The notes: generated by a model from the sequence alone, not told the origin. A stretch of DNA of 64,000 nucleotides from Arachidicoccus soli (GCF_003600625.1 NZ_CP032489.1:682001-746000); one strand, 5' to 3'; positions 51,904 to 61,506 are shown, counted from the stretch's first letter. Made by a program: numbers and translations.

Positions 51904-53112
51904 CTATTCTTTTAATAATTTATCTATATATTCATTAAATTCTTTCACATATTCAGTATAATATTCTCCTGTAGCCGGCCCCTCAAAACCCGTATCTATT
52001 TTTCTTACTTTTCCTGTTTTGTCAAGAATGATTGTGGTCGGAAACATTTTGATGGGCGTAAGTTGTGGTAAGGTTTTTTCGGTACGCAATGGGTCGGCAA
52101 CAGAAACTCCAGTTATCAATAAGGGATATTCTACATTGAATCGATCTTTAAATTTCATTATACTATTGCGAGACCTTGTAAAGTCGGTTGTTAATTCGTA
52201 ACATAGACCAATCATAGCTATACCACGTTGTTTGTTTTTATTATAAAAATCACTTAAAAAAGCTGTTTCATCCATGCAGTTGGGACACCAAGAACCCATT
52301 ATATCAATCACAACGACTTTGTTTTTGAATTGCGGATTATTGATAGAAATCAATTTGCCATCTAGGTTTTTAAAGCTAAAATTTAGATGCCCGCTTTCGC
52401 CAGTCCTAATATACATTGCAGCACTATTGGGTAAGCTTGCAGTATCATTCTTAACTGCTGTAAAACTTTCCATGCTTGTAGCTCCGCTATACAACTTTCC
52501 ATTAAGATGATCTCCATTAATTTTTGCTTCATAAAGCAATGAATGTATGCCGTCAAAACCTGAAAGCCAAACTGAATCGCCGCTAACTATACCTTCAAGA
52601 TATCTATCATCTCCTGTAGGCGTAAGTACTGAACCAGTGATACGATTCCCCTGCTGAGTAAACTCACCGATTGCTGGAGAAGGAAATTGCATGGCCCACT
52701 TGCCGGAGATGTTATGTTTTGCATTCCCGTATTTTGCAGGAAATCTTATGGCGTCATTAGAAGTCGCAGTAAAAGGGAGAACAATATTTTTCCCAACACT
52801 TGCTCGAGTCCATACACCATTAATACTGTCAGCCGAAATAATCTTTGCTTTAAACCCGGATTCAAAAACCGGCATTTTTATAAAAATAGAATCTTGTGTT
52901 AGAATGACATTAGGAACGCGCATTCTTTCTTTTGCATTCAAAATATAAATGACAGGTGCACCATTTTCTTCCGTAGAAGCTATATTAAATACAATTTGTT
53001 TTCCATCAGGTCGATGAATAATAGCACGCCATAATCTGGAATGGGAGGGTTCTTGTGCTGATAATATTATAGAAAATAGCAGAGCCAATATTAGAAGGAA
53101 ATTCTTTTTCAT
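51904..53112 (-). CDS. TlpA/ResA-like thioredoxin-domain exported protein
   Basis: The 402-residue protein has a signal peptide (MKKNFLLILALLFSIILSAQ), an N-terminal beta-rich region (about 25-235) and a C-terminal thioredoxin fold with the redox motif VVVIDIMGSWCPNCMDET (WCPNC about 275) and a cis-Pro at MFPTTIILD. It would act in the periplasm in disulfide reduction or cytochrome maturation. The N-terminal part is specific to Bacteroidota-type proteins. Confidence 0.9.
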   Translation of the reverse strand: MKKNFLLILALLFSIILSAQEPSHSRLWRAIIHRPDGKQIVFNIASTEENGAPVIYILNAKERMRVPNVILTQDSIFIKMPVFESGFKAKIISADSINGVWTRASVGKNIVLPFTATSNDAIRFPAKYGNAKHNISGKWAMQFPSPAIGEFTQQGNRITGSVLTPTGDDRYLEGIVSGDSVWLSGFDGIHSLLYEAKINGDHLNGKLYSGATSMESFTAVKNDTASLPNSAAMYIRTGESGHLNFSFKNLDGKLISINNPQFKNKVVVIDIMGSWCPNCMDETAFLSDFYNKNKQRGIAMIGLCYELTTDFTRSRNSIMKFKDRFNVEYPLLITGVSVADPLRTEKTLPQLTPIKMFPTTIILDKTGKVRKIDTGFEGPATGEYYTEYVKEFNEYIDKLLKE

Positions 53113-53246
53113 GAAGGGAATATTAATCCATAAAATTAAGCAAATTGCTCGATGTTTCTAAAATCCATTTAAAAAGGTGCAACAATAAAATATTTTATTG
53201 AAGCTCCTATTCTTGTTTTATTTTTATTCTTCATTAATAGCAATAT

Positions 53247-54395
53247 ATGATAGAGTTTATATCTAAGCTCCCACAAATCGGTAGCACTATTTTTACGGAG
53301 ATGACGCAACTAGCACAACAATTTAATGCTATCAATTTAGGACAAGGATTCCCGGATTATCCCATGGATACCACTTTAATAGAGCTTTTGAACAAAGCAA
53401 TGAAAGATGGACATAATCAATATGCACATTCGAATGGGTTGCCATTATTACGTGAACGTATTGCAGAAAAAGTAAAAATTTTATACAATGCTGATATAAA
53501 TGCAGATACGCAAATAACTATAACACCAGGGGGCACTTATGCTATTTTTACAGCATTAACAACGATACTGCGTGCAGGCGATGAAGTAATTGTTTTTGAA
53601 CCTGCATATGATTGCTATATTCCTACTATTGAAATGAATGGAGCTATTCCAATATGTATTGCGTTGCAGTTTCCCGATTATCAAATTTCTTGGGAAGAGG
53701 TGAGATCAAGAATTTCTTCGCATACGAGAATGATTATAATCAATACGCCACACAATCCTACTGGTAGTATATTGTCTGAAAGCGATATGCAGCAACTCAT
53801 TGCGCTTACAAGAGATACCAAAATTTTAATCTTGAGTGATGAGGTGTATGAGCATTTAATCTATGATGATAAAATACATCAAAGTGTATTAAGATACCCT
53901 GAATTGATGGAAAGAAGTTTTGCATGTTTTTCTTTTGGTAAAACCTATCACTGTACAGGATGGAAATTGGGATATTGTCTAGCATCTCCATTTTTGACGA
54001 ATGAGTTTAGAAAAGTACATCAATATAATTGTTTTAGCACTTTTGCCCCGGCGCAAGTAGCTATTGCAAATTATATGGATAATAAGGATGCTTACTTTTC
54101 TTTGTCTAAATTAATGCAGCATAAGAGAGACTACTTTGTAGAATTATTGAAAGATACACCACTCCAACCGTTGAAAGCAAATGGAAGTTTTTTTCAATGT
54201 TTTAGTTATGCTACCATCAGTGAGGAGAATGAAAAAGATTTTGCTATTAGACTTACCAAAGAATATGGTGTTACTGCAATTCCTCTTGCAGTTTTTTATA
54301 AGAAGGCGACCAATAATCAAGTGTTGCGTTTTTGTTTTGCCAAAAAAGAATCAACTCTAGCAGAAGCTGCTGAGCGATTGAAGCATTTGCGTTAA
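53247..54395 (+). CDS. PLP-dependent aminotransferase (methionine/aromatic type)
   Basis: The 382-residue class I aminotransferase has the N-terminal LGQGFPDYP, NTPHNPTGS, the Asp and Tyr of ILSDEVYEHLIYD and the PLP lysine in FSFGKTYHCTGWKLGY (Lys about 233). This subgroup is annotated as methionine aminotransferase or kynurenine-oxoglutarate transaminase; it could also feed hydroxyphenylpyruvate. The stop overlaps the convergent HxlR gene by 4 bp. Confidence 0.92.
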   Translation: MIEFISKLPQIGSTIFTEMTQLAQQFNAINLGQGFPDYPMDTTLIELLNKAMKDGHNQYAHSNGLPLLRERIAEKVKILYNADINADTQITITPGGTYAIFTALTTILRAGDEVIVFEPAYDCYIPTIEMNGAIPICIALQFPDYQISWEEVRSRISSHTRMIIINTPHNPTGSILSESDMQQLIALTRDTKILILSDEVYEHLIYDDKIHQSVLRYPELMERSFACFSFGKTYHCTGWKLGYCLASPFLTNEFRKVHQYNCFSTFAPAQVAIANYMDNKDAYFSLSKLMQHKRDYFVELLKDTPLQPLKANGSFFQCFSYATISEENEKDFAIRLTKEYGVTAIPLAVFYKKATNNQVLRFCFAKKESTLAEAAERLKHLR

Positions 54396-54763
54396 TTTTT
54401 TTTCTTTTTAATAATTCTTTCCCGGTGTTTAATTCCCCAAGTGTACATTTCGTTGATAATATTTTGTAGTGTCCTACCATAAGGTGTTAATTCATACTGA
54501 ATAGTTACCGGCCTGGTGTCATAAACGGTTCTAGTAATGAGTTCGTTGATCTCCAAATCCTTTAATTCTTTGGAAAGCATTTTGGCACCAATTCCTTCTA
54601 CATTGCGTTGTAGTTCCATAAAACGACACTTCCCCATTATATTTAAATAGCCGATAATTGTGACCTTCCATTTCCCACTTAAGAGATCCATAGTGTCATG
54701 AATGGCTTGTAGCTTTACCTTACAGCTAGAATATACTATTTTCTTCTCTTCAATTGTTTGCAT
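54392..54763 (-). CDS. HxlR-family transcriptional regulator
   Basis: The 123-residue winged-helix protein has the HxlR pattern: Cys near the N-terminus (YSSCKVKLQ), MDLLSGKWKVTIIGYLN, then CRFMELQRNVEGIGAKMLSK and YELTPYGRTLQNII. The Cys may sense electrophiles, as in HypR/YodB. It is divergent from the nitroreductase gene, a common regulator-target pair, with palindromes between them. Confidence 0.93.
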   Translation of the reverse strand: MQTIEEKKIVYSSCKVKLQAIHDTMDLLSGKWKVTIIGYLNIMGKCRFMELQRNVEGIGAKMLSKELKDLEINELITRTVYDTRPVTIQYELTPYGRTLQNIINEMYTWGIKHRERIIKKKKN

Positions 54764-54773
54764 TTTTTATATA

Positions 54774-54814
54774 TAGTTTCCTTTAGGAAAGTAGTTTCAA
54801 TTCGGAAACCACTA
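54774..54814. promoter_or_regulatory. Candidate HxlR operator palindromes
   Basis: A near-palindrome of 20 bp (TAGTTTCCT..AGGAAAGTA, 54774-54793) overlaps a second imperfect one (TAGTTTC...GAAACCACTA, 54792-54814). They sit just upstream of HxlR and 115-155 bp upstream of the nitroreductase ATG. HxlR regulators bind such AT-rich dyads. Confidence 0.5.
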
Positions 54815-54929
54815 TCAAAAGTAAAGTTTATTTAAGAACTTTGCAAATCTAAATTATTATAATTGTTAACCTGAAAATAAATATTTTATCAGGCTAATTA
54901 TTTAGATTTTAAACATAAAAAATATTACA

Positions 54930-55562
54930 ATGGAATTATTAAATGCACTTAACTGGCGCTATGCCACTAAGAAAATGAATGGCAACAAAGTGGATCAGAC
55001 AATTATGGATAAAATATTAGAGGCGGCCCGTTTGGCGCCTACTTCTTCTGGCTTGCAACCCTATGAAGTAATTGTCATTACCAATCCGGAATTGAAAATC
55101 AAAATACAGCAAATTGCCATGGGGCAGACGCAAATTGTAGACTGCTCGCATCTACTCGTTTTCGCGGCATGGGATAATTATACGAAAGAACGCATTCATA
55201 ATAGGTTTGATTTTACATTAAATGAACGTGGGCTTCCATTAGATACGATGGATGATTATAGAAACAGGTTAATTGGTCTTTATACACCTAGAGAAGCGGA
55301 AGAAAATTTTATACACACTGCACGTCAGGCGTATATTGGTTTTGGGATGGCAATTGCTGCAGCTGCAGAATTAAAAGTAGATGCAACTCCTATGGAAGGC
55401 TTTGATAATGCTGCCTTAGATGAGTTGTTAGATTTGAAAGAGAAAGGATTGAGAAGTGTAACTTTATTACCAATTGGCTATAGAGATGCTGAAAATGATT
55501 GGTTGGTTAATCAGAAAAAAGTACGTGTTGCACTTAAAGACTTCGTTACAGAATTGAATTAA
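54930..55562 (+). CDS. Nitroreductase-family NAD(P)H oxidoreductase
   Basis: The 210-residue FMN enzyme has the family start LNALNWRYATKKMNGNK, the flavin-binding EAARLAPTSSGLQPYEVIV and ARQAYIGFGMAIAAAAEL. YfkO/NfsB-like members reduce quinones and nitro compounds. Divergent HxlR control suggests induction by electrophilic stress. Confidence 0.93.
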   Translation: MELLNALNWRYATKKMNGNKVDQTIMDKILEAARLAPTSSGLQPYEVIVITNPELKIKIQQIAMGQTQIVDCSHLLVFAAWDNYTKERIHNRFDFTLNERGLPLDTMDDYRNRLIGLYTPREAEENFIHTARQAYIGFGMAIAAAAELKVDATPMEGFDNAALDELLDLKEKGLRSVTLLPIGYRDAENDWLVNQKKVRVALKDFVTELN

Positions 55563-55585
55563 TCTTAGGCTGATTTAAATTCTCT

Positions 55586-55622
55586 TACCCCTTTCTATTG
55601 TAGCTAGAAAGGGGTATTTTAT
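55586..55622 (+). terminator. Terminator after the nitroreductase gene
   Basis: A perfect 11-bp stem (TACCCCTTTCT and complement) with a 9-nt loop is followed by TTTT. Confidence 0.85.
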
Positions 55623-55675
55623 TGAAATAATACGTTGTTCCCCATAATCAACACGACTGTTAGCCTCAATTCCTT

Positions 55676-55683
55676 TATTTTTG
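55676..55683 (+). promoter_or_regulatory. -7 element for cydAB
   Basis: TATTTTTG matches TAnnTTTG, 49 bp before the cydA ATG. A weak -33 region precedes it. Confidence 0.45.
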
Positions 55684-55732
55684 CATTGCTCAATTTAAAA
55701 GTGGTTTTATCTTTTAAACTTATGTCAATTTT

Positions 55733-57061
55733 ATGAACGATTTTATTGCAGCTCGCTCACAAATGGCTCTTTCATTGGGCTTTCATATTATATTTTCTTG
55801 TATAGGCATGGTCATGCCTTTTTTTATGGCTGTATCACATTTTTATTGGTTAAAGACTGGAAATGTTTTATATAAAAATGTTACAAAAGCTTGGAGTAAA
55901 GGGGTGGCTATTTTCTTCGCGACAGGAGCGGTTTCTGGTACTGTATTATCTTTTGAATTGGGATTATTGTGGCCCGAATTTATGAAACATGCCGGTCCCA
56001 TATTTGGAATGCCATTTTCTTTAGAAGGAACAGCCTTCTTTATAGAAGCAATTGCCTTAGGATTCTATTTATATGGGTGGAATCGTTTTAATAAATGGTT
56101 TCATTGGTTTACGGGTGTTGTAGTGGGTGTAAGTGGGTTATTATCCGGCATATTAGTTGTAGCTGCCAATGCTTGGATGAACAACCCTAAAGGATTTGAT
56201 TTTGTGAATGGAAAATTTAGCAATATTGATCCTATAAAAGCGATGTTCAACGATGCTTGGTTTTCCCAAGCATTGCATATGTGTATTGCAGCATTTGTGG
56301 CTACAGGCTTTGCTGTGGCTGGGGTGCATGCATTTATGATTTTGAGAAAACAGAATGTTTTATTTCATTCGAAAGCCTTTAGAATAGCTGCAGTATTTGC
56401 CTGCGTGGCAGCTTTATTACAACCGTTAAGTGGCGATATCTCTGCAAAAAATGTGGCAAAATTGCAGCCGTCTAAATTGGCCGCTATGGAAGCAGTTTTT
56501 CATACAGAAAAAGGTGCTCCCTTGATTATAGGTGGTATTCCAAATGAACAAACACAAACTGTAAATGATGCGATTCGTTTACCAAAGCTATTAAGTTATC
56601 TTGCATATGGAGATTTGAATGCAACGGTAAAAGGGCTAGATAGCTTACCTGCTGATGAGCGGCCACCGGTGTCAATTACGCATTTTAGTTTTCAATTTAT
56701 GGTAGCTTTAGGAATGTTTCTTGTATTGATTGCCGTTTTGTATTTTATTATTATTTTAAAGAAGAGAAGTTGGCAAGAGAAGCGCTGGCTTTTGAAACTT
56801 TTTATTATAGCAACTCCTATGGGGTTTCTGGCAGTAGAAGCTGGTTGGACGGTAACTGAGGTAGGGCGCCAACCGTGGATTATTTATGGAGTGATGAAGA
56901 CCGCAGATGCTGTTACGCCTATGCCGGGAATTGTCTATTCATTTTATATTTTTACTTGTGTATATATTTCTTTAGCACTCATCGTTATTTTCATGCTCTA
57001 TAGGCAAATAAAAATGGTGGGGCAACTATATGATATTCCGCAACAAGAAAATATCGCTTAA
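55733..57061 (+). CDS. cydA: Cytochrome bd ubiquinol oxidase subunit I
   Basis: The 442-residue membrane subunit carries heme ligands: His in LGFHIIFSCIGM (about 18) and His in FSQALHMCIAAF (about 182). Conserved Glu residues lie in FSLEGTAFFIEAIALG. A periplasmic Q-loop (about 235-310) is present in short form. GWTVTEVGRQPWIIYG is the family C-terminal motif. With CydB it reduces O2 at low oxygen without pumping. The stop is immediately followed by cydB. Confidence 0.96.
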   Translation: MNDFIAARSQMALSLGFHIIFSCIGMVMPFFMAVSHFYWLKTGNVLYKNVTKAWSKGVAIFFATGAVSGTVLSFELGLLWPEFMKHAGPIFGMPFSLEGTAFFIEAIALGFYLYGWNRFNKWFHWFTGVVVGVSGLLSGILVVAANAWMNNPKGFDFVNGKFSNIDPIKAMFNDAWFSQALHMCIAAFVATGFAVAGVHAFMILRKQNVLFHSKAFRIAAVFACVAALLQPLSGDISAKNVAKLQPSKLAAMEAVFHTEKGAPLIIGGIPNEQTQTVNDAIRLPKLLSYLAYGDLNATVKGLDSLPADERPPVSITHFSFQFMVALGMFLVLIAVLYFIIILKKRSWQEKRWLLKLFIIATPMGFLAVEAGWTVTEVGRQPWIIYGVMKTADAVTPMPGIVYSFYIFTCVYISLALIVIFMLYRQIKMVGQLYDIPQQENIA

Positions 57062-58075
57062 ATGTTATATGTAGTCATTGCCTTTTTATGGACTTCTATT
57101 TGGTTCTATCTCTTATTTGGAGGTGCAGATTTTGGTGCGGGTATTCTTGAATTATTTACAACTGAAAGAAACAAAAGTCGTACGAGAAGAACGATGTATC
57201 GTGCTATAGGGCCAATTTGGGAGGCCAATCATATGTGGTTAATTATTGCTATTGTTATTTTATTTGTTGGATTTCCTCTTATTTATTCTACAATGTCTGT
57301 TTATTTGCATATCCCCTTGGTAATTATGTTATTAGGAATTATTGCAAGAGGGACGGCCTTTGCTTTTAGACATTATGATGCAGTAGTAGATGATATGCAG
57401 GTTGTATATAATCGCATTTTTGTATGGTCGAGTTTTATTACGCCATTATTTTTAGGAATTATAGGCGCGAGTGCGGTTGCTGGTCGTATAGATACAAATG
57501 CGCATAGTTTTGTACAGGCATATATTTTTAGTTGGCTCGATTGGTTTACTGTTGCTGTTGGTTTTTTCACTGTTGCTATATGTGCATTTTTAGCTGCTGT
57601 ATTTTTAATAGGGGAGGCTAATAATGAAAAAGATCGAATTCGTTTTATAAATAAAACACGAAGCTCCAATATTATAGCTATTGTTTTTGGAGGCTTGGTT
57701 TTTGTTGCTGCTCAATTTGAGCATATTCCATTAGTTACTTGGGTATTTGGCAATCCTGTGGGTATTATAGCTATCATAGCCGCTTCCTTGTCATTAATCG
57801 TATTATGGTACTTGTTGCATAAAGGTAGGACGAAAATATTAAGGTTATTAGCGGGCTTCCAAGTGACAATGATTTTACTAACCGTAACTTATGAGCATTT
57901 CCCTAAAATTGTGTTGTTTAAGGATGGTACTTATCTTTCTTTAATTGAACATCACGGAGAGCATAAGACAATTTTAGCATTAGGTTGGGCTTTGTTGATT
58001 GGAAGTGTTTTTATTCTTCCCGCTCTATTTTATTTAATGTATAGTTTCAAGAAACCGAAAACAGAAAACTCTTGA
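57062..58075 (+). CDS. cydB: Cytochrome bd ubiquinol oxidase subunit II
   Basis: The 337-residue polytopic protein has the CydB start FLWTSIWFYLLFGGADFGAG, then RRTMYRAIGPIWEANHMWLI and IARGTAFAFRHYD. It starts with no gap after cydA, so the pair is translationally coupled. No cydX or cydDC genes are adjacent. Confidence 0.96.
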   Translation: MLYVVIAFLWTSIWFYLLFGGADFGAGILELFTTERNKSRTRRTMYRAIGPIWEANHMWLIIAIVILFVGFPLIYSTMSVYLHIPLVIMLLGIIARGTAFAFRHYDAVVDDMQVVYNRIFVWSSFITPLFLGIIGASAVAGRIDTNAHSFVQAYIFSWLDWFTVAVGFFTVAICAFLAAVFLIGEANNEKDRIRFINKTRSSNIIAIVFGGLVFVAAQFEHIPLVTWVFGNPVGIIAIIAASLSLIVLWYLLHKGRTKILRLLAGFQVTMILLTVTYEHFPKIVLFKDGTYLSLIEHHGEHKTILALGWALLIGSVFILPALFYLMYSFKKPKTENS

Positions 58076-58098
58076 CAGACACTTTATAGGGTAATAAA

Positions 58099-58130
58099 AA
58101 ACAGCCTGCATTTTTTTATGCAGGCTGTTT
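58099..58130. terminator. Bidirectional terminator between cydB and nusG
   Basis: AAACAGCCTGCAT pairs with ATGCAGGCTGTTT around a short T loop, between convergent genes. T- and A-rich tracts flank both sides. Confidence 0.85.
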
Positions 58131-58155
58131 CTAATATTTGGATAATTGAAAAATG

Positions 58156-58767
58156 TTAAATTGCTTTCTCTACTTGTACATAACTTAATTCTACCGGCGT
58201 AGAGCGACCGAATATTTTTACAGTCACTTTTAATTTCTTCTTTTCATCATTTATCTCTTCAATTACACCATTGAAATCATTAAATGGCCCTTCAATTATT
58301 TTAATCGTTTCACCTACAATAAACGGTTCGTTCATTACTTCACCCTGGTCATTCATTTCATCTACACGACCTAGCATTTTATTTACCTCGCTACGTCGAA
58401 GAGAGATGATATTCCCTTTACTGCCTTTACCGTCAGTCAGAAAGTGCATGATATTGGTGACGCCGCTTATATGCTGTACTATATCGTCGGTAAGTTTGCC
58501 CTTTGCAACTTCCATCATCACATAGCCTGGGTAGTAGTTCTTTTCACGCATTACTTTTTTACCTTTTTGCACATACCATATTTTTTCCATTGGTAAAAAA
58601 ACCTGCTTTATTATCTCAGTCCATTCGTTACGCACAATATCTTTATCTAGATACTCTTTAACTTTCTTTTCTTTTCCACTTACCACGCGAAGTACATACC
58701 ATTTTGTGTTGTCTTCTACTATTTCTTCTGCTGGTTTATGGTCATTAATGTTTTCTTCAGTTACCAT
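58156..58767 (-). CDS. nusG: Transcription termination/antitermination protein NusG
   Basis: The 203-residue protein has the NGN domain (WYVLRVVSGKEKKVKEYLD, then YYPGYVMMEV) and a C-terminal KOW domain (GETIKIIEGPFNDFNGVIEE). An acidic N-terminal extension of about 20 residues is present. It follows secE by 5 bp. The gene that usually follows, rplK, is not here; a terminator and the convergent cydB come instead. Confidence 0.97.
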   Translation of the reverse strand: MVTEENINDHKPAEEIVEDNTKWYVLRVVSGKEKKVKEYLDKDIVRNEWTEIIKQVFLPMEKIWYVQKGKKVMREKNYYPGYVMMEVAKGKLTDDIVQHISGVTNIMHFLTDGKGSKGNIISLRRSEVNKMLGRVDEMNDQGEVMNEPFIVGETIKIIEGPFNDFNGVIEEINDEKKKLKVTVKIFGRSTPVELSYVQVEKAI

Positions 58768-58772
58768 TTTCT

Positions 58773-58967
58773 TTACTTAAAGAGTGAATAAATAAACTTC
58801 AATACAGAACTGCTGGCACTATCCATCAACCAAACAATTGCGGTTATAATAACGGTTGCCACAAGAACAATAGCTGTAGATTGTTGTAGCTCTGACCAAG
58901 TAGGCCAGGTTACTTTGTGCATCAGTTCGTCGTAAGATTCTTTAAGATATGAAGATACTTTGCTCAT
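58773..58967 (-). CDS. secE: Preprotein translocase subunit SecE
   Basis: The 64-residue single-span protein has the SecE consensus SYLKESYDELMHKVTWPTWS followed by one transmembrane helix. It stabilises SecY in the Sec channel. It lies between tRNA-Trp and nusG. Confidence 0.95.
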   Translation of the reverse strand: MSKVSSYLKESYDELMHKVTWPTWSELQQSTAIVLVATVIITAIVWLMDSASSSVLKFIYSLFK

Positions 58968-58993
58968 TATGTATATAATTATATTAAAATAAA

Positions 58994-59028
58994 TTGAACC
59001 GAAAGCAAAGATATTGTTTTCGGTTCAA
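58994..59028 (-). terminator. Terminator after tRNA-Trp
   Basis: TTGAACCGAAA pairs with TTTCGGTTCAA; a TTTATTTT tract follows on the minus strand. It separates the tuf/tRNA-Trp transcript from secE. Confidence 0.75.
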
Positions 59029-59042
59029 ATCTTAAAACTTAG

Positions 59043-59113
59043 CACGGGCACTAGGATTCGAACCCAGATCAAAGGTTTTGGAGACCCGTATGCTACCGTT
59101 GCACCATGCCCGT
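59043..59113 (-). tRNA. tRNA-Trp (anticodon CCA)
   Basis: The 71-nt gene has a 7-bp acceptor stem (ACGGGCA/TGCCCGT), an anticodon loop CTCCAAA with CCA, and T-loop GGTTCGAATCC. It lies between tuf and secE, the usual Bacteroidota arrangement. Confidence 0.95.
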
Positions 59114-59204
59114 ATCAATAATTAGCCAATTAGTCCCGCACTAGGCGGGACCATTTAGCTAATTGCGTTTATTTATCATTAATAAATAGTATAGTCACTA
59201 TAAA

Positions 59205-60392
59205 TTATTTGATGATTTCAGTAACCTGTCCAGCACCTACTGTACGGCCGCCTTCACGAATTGCGAATTTCAAACCTTTTTCCATCGCTATTGGTTGGAT
59301 AAGTTTTACGGTTAGGCTTACATTATCTCCTGGCATTACCATCTCAGTTCCTTCTGGTAAAGATACTTCACCAGTTACGTCTGTTGTACGGAAGTAGAAT
59401 TGAGGGCGGTATTTTGTGAAGAATGGTGTGTGACGTCCACCTTCTTCTTTACTCAACACATAAACTTCACATTTGAATTCAGTGTGTGGAGTGATAGATT
59501 TAGGTTTACAGATTACCATACCACGACGGATATCTTTTTTCTCAATACCGCGTAATAAGATACCTGCATTATCACCTGCTTGACCTTCATCCAACAATTT
59601 TTTGAACATTTCAACACCAGTACATGTAGATTGTAAAGGAGCTTCAATCAAACCAACGATTTCAACTGGTTCACCAACTTTGATGATACCACGTTCGATA
59701 CGACCTGTAGCAACGGTACCACGACCAGTAATAGTGAATACGTCTTCTACAGACATTAAGAAAGGAAGGTCAATTGGACGTGGAGGCAATGGAATATAAG
59801 AATCTACAGCATCCATTAATTCATCGATTGCACCAACCCATTTTGCATCACCTGCTAATGCACCGGTAGCAGAACCTTTGATAATTGGAGTATTGTCTCC
59901 ATCAAAACCGTAAGAACTTAATAGCTCGCGGATTTCCATTTCTACTAAATCTAATAATTCAGCATCATCAACTAAGTCAACTTTGTTCATGAATACCACT
60001 ATTTGAGGCACCCCTACCTGACGAGCCAATAAGATGTGCTCTTTGGTTTGAGGCATAGGACCGTCGGTTGAAGCCACAACTAAAATAGCACCGTCCATTT
60101 GAGCAGCACCAGTAATCATGTTTTTAACGTAATCGGCGTGACCCGGACAATCAACGTGTGCATAGTGACGAGTAGCTGTTTGGTACTCAACGTGTGCAGT
60201 ATTGATAGTGATACCGCGTTCTTTTTCTTCAGGAGCACCATCAATATCGTCATATTTTCTTGCTGTAGCTAATCCTTTGCTAGACAAGATAGTCGTAATG
60301 GCTGCTGTTAAAGTGGTTTTACCATGGTCAACGTGACCAATGGTACCAATGTTTACGTGGGGTTTATCCCTTTTAAAGGTCTCTTTTGACAT
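59205..60392 (-). CDS. tuf: Elongation factor Tu
   Basis: The 395-residue GTPase has the G1 motif [30 protein letters not shown] (switch I), [21 protein letters not shown] and the C-terminal [15 protein letters not shown]. It delivers aminoacyl-tRNA to the ribosome. Only one copy is in the window. Confidence 0.99.
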   Translation of the reverse strand: MSKETFKRDKPHVNIGTIGHVDHGKTTLTAAITTILSSKGLATARKYDDIDGAPEEKERGITINTAHVEYQTATRHYAHVDCPGHADYVKNMITGAAQMDGAILVVASTDGPMPQTKEHILLARQVGVPQIVVFMNKVDLVDDAELLDLVEMEIRELLSSYGFDGDNTPIIKGSATGALAGDAKWVGAIDELMDAVDSYIPLPPRPIDLPFLMSVEDVFTITGRGTVATGRIERGIIKVGEPVEIVGLIEAPLQSTCTGVEMFKKLLDEGQAGDNAGILLRGIEKKDIRRGMVICKPKSITPHTEFKCEVYVLSKEEGGRHTPFFTKYRPQFYFRTTDVTGEVSLPEGTEMVMPGDNVSLTVKLIQPIAMEKGLKFAIREGGRTVGAGQVTEIIK

Positions 60393-60481
60393 TTTTTAAT
60401 CGGTTTTTTTGTTGTGGTTTTACAATGCAACGGTCCACAGTCGCAAGACCACAGACCTAGTTTTAAAAAATTTATTATGCG

Positions 60482-60512
60482 CAAAAATAGATTAATATTT
60501 GTTATTAATCAA
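60482..60512 (-). promoter_or_regulatory. Promoter for tuf
   Basis: On the minus strand TTG (60512-60510), a 20-bp spacer and TATTTTTG (60489-60482) match the Bacteroidota consensus, about 90 bp before the tuf ATG. Confidence 0.6.
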
Positions 60513-60546
60513 CAATAATAATCTATATTTCGTTCAAAAATTTATA

Positions 60547-60620
<74 letters not shown>

Positions 60621-60699
60621 TTTAATAATCTAAAAAGTCATTGAGTCAGTAGATCCATCATTTTTACATAGAGGGCCTTTTTGAACTCCTTTTGTTGTG

Positions 60700-60772
60700 A
60701 GCGGAAGACGAGGGTCGAACCCGCAACCTATAGCTTGGAAGGCTATCGCTCTACCAATTGAGCTACTTCCGC
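60700..60772 (-). tRNA. tRNA-Gly (anticodon TCC)
   Basis: The 73-nt gene has acceptor stem GCGGAAG/CTTCCGC, anticodon stem ATAGC/GCTAT around CTTCCAA, and T-arm GCGGGTTCGACCCTCGT. Confidence 0.95.
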
Positions 60773-60806
60773 GTTTTAAAATTAGAACAAATGCACTTTT
60801 AGAAAG

Positions 60807-60889
<83 letters not shown>

Positions 60890-60929
60890 ATTACATATTA
60901 AAATAGATTGCTCATATTTTTAAAATATG

Positions 60930-61002
60930 AGCCGCTTGCCGGAATCGAACCAGCGACCTACTGATTACAAATCAGTTGCTCTACCAGCTGAGCTAAAGCG
61001 GC
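60930..61002 (-). tRNA. tRNA-Thr (anticodon TGT)
   Basis: The 73-nt gene has acceptor stem GCCGCTT/AAGCGGC, anticodon stem ACTGA/TCAGT around TTTGTAA, and T-arm GCTGGTTCGATTCCGGC. It is the first tRNA of the Thr-Tyr-Gly-Thr cluster. Confidence 0.95.
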
Positions 61003-61036
61003 TTGTAAAAGAACTTTTCCCTTAATTTTGGGATTG

Positions 61037-61066
61037 CAAAGTTAGGATAATCTTTTACTTTTCAAA
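61037..61066 (-). promoter_or_regulatory. Promoter for the tRNA cluster
   Basis: TTTG (61066-61063), an 18-bp spacer and TAACTTTG (61044-61037) on the minus strand, 34 bp before the first tRNA. Confidence 0.6.
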
Positions 61067-61154
61067 ATTTTTGCAATATTTTTTTATACTCTTTTTTTTA
61101 TTTTGTTTCTTTTTCTATAAAACAATGATGTAGGTTGATTTTCAAAGGTTTTGA

Positions 61155-61190
61155 GAAAAATAGAAGAGGGCTCAAATAAGCCCTCTTCTA
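61155..61190 (-). terminator. Terminator after hpf
   Basis: TAGAAGAGGGCT pairs perfectly with AGCCCTCTTCTA around CAAATA; TTTTTCTC follows on the minus strand. Confidence 0.85.
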
Positions 61191-61206
61191 TTTTATATTG
61201 AAAAAA

Positions 61207-61506
61207 TTAATCAATTATTTTCTCCTTATATTTTTTTACTTGATTGGTCATTGAATCAATGGCATTGTCAAAAGATTCTTCAAATGATTTTGAACTAGCC
61301 TTTACAAAGAAATTGTGCTTTGGAATATGCACATTTATCTCTGCTACTTTGTCTTTGATAGTGTGCACCACATTGTCTAATTTTAAGAATACATCCACTT
61401 TAATGATTTTATCGTGGAATGTCTGCAGTTTCTCAACTTTTTTGGCAACGTAATCGGTAAGTTTTGAATCCGCCACAAAGTGGACTGTTTGGATGTTTAC
61501 GTTCAT
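61207..61506 (-). CDS. hpf: Ribosome hibernation-promoting factor (short HPF/RaiA family)
   Basis: The 99-residue protein has the beta-alpha-beta-beta-beta-alpha HPF fold: MNVNIQTVHFVADSKLTDYV, then KVAEINVHIPKHNFFVKAS and the final helix SFEESFDNAIDSMTNQVKKY. It lacks the C-terminal dimerisation domain of long HPF. Position before the tRNA-tuf cluster is typical of Bacteroidota. Confidence 0.93.
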   Translation of the reverse strand: MNVNIQTVHFVADSKLTDYVAKKVEKLQTFHDKIIKVDVFLKLDNVVHTIKDKVAEINVHIPKHNFFVKASSKSFEESFDNAIDSMTNQVKKYKEKIID

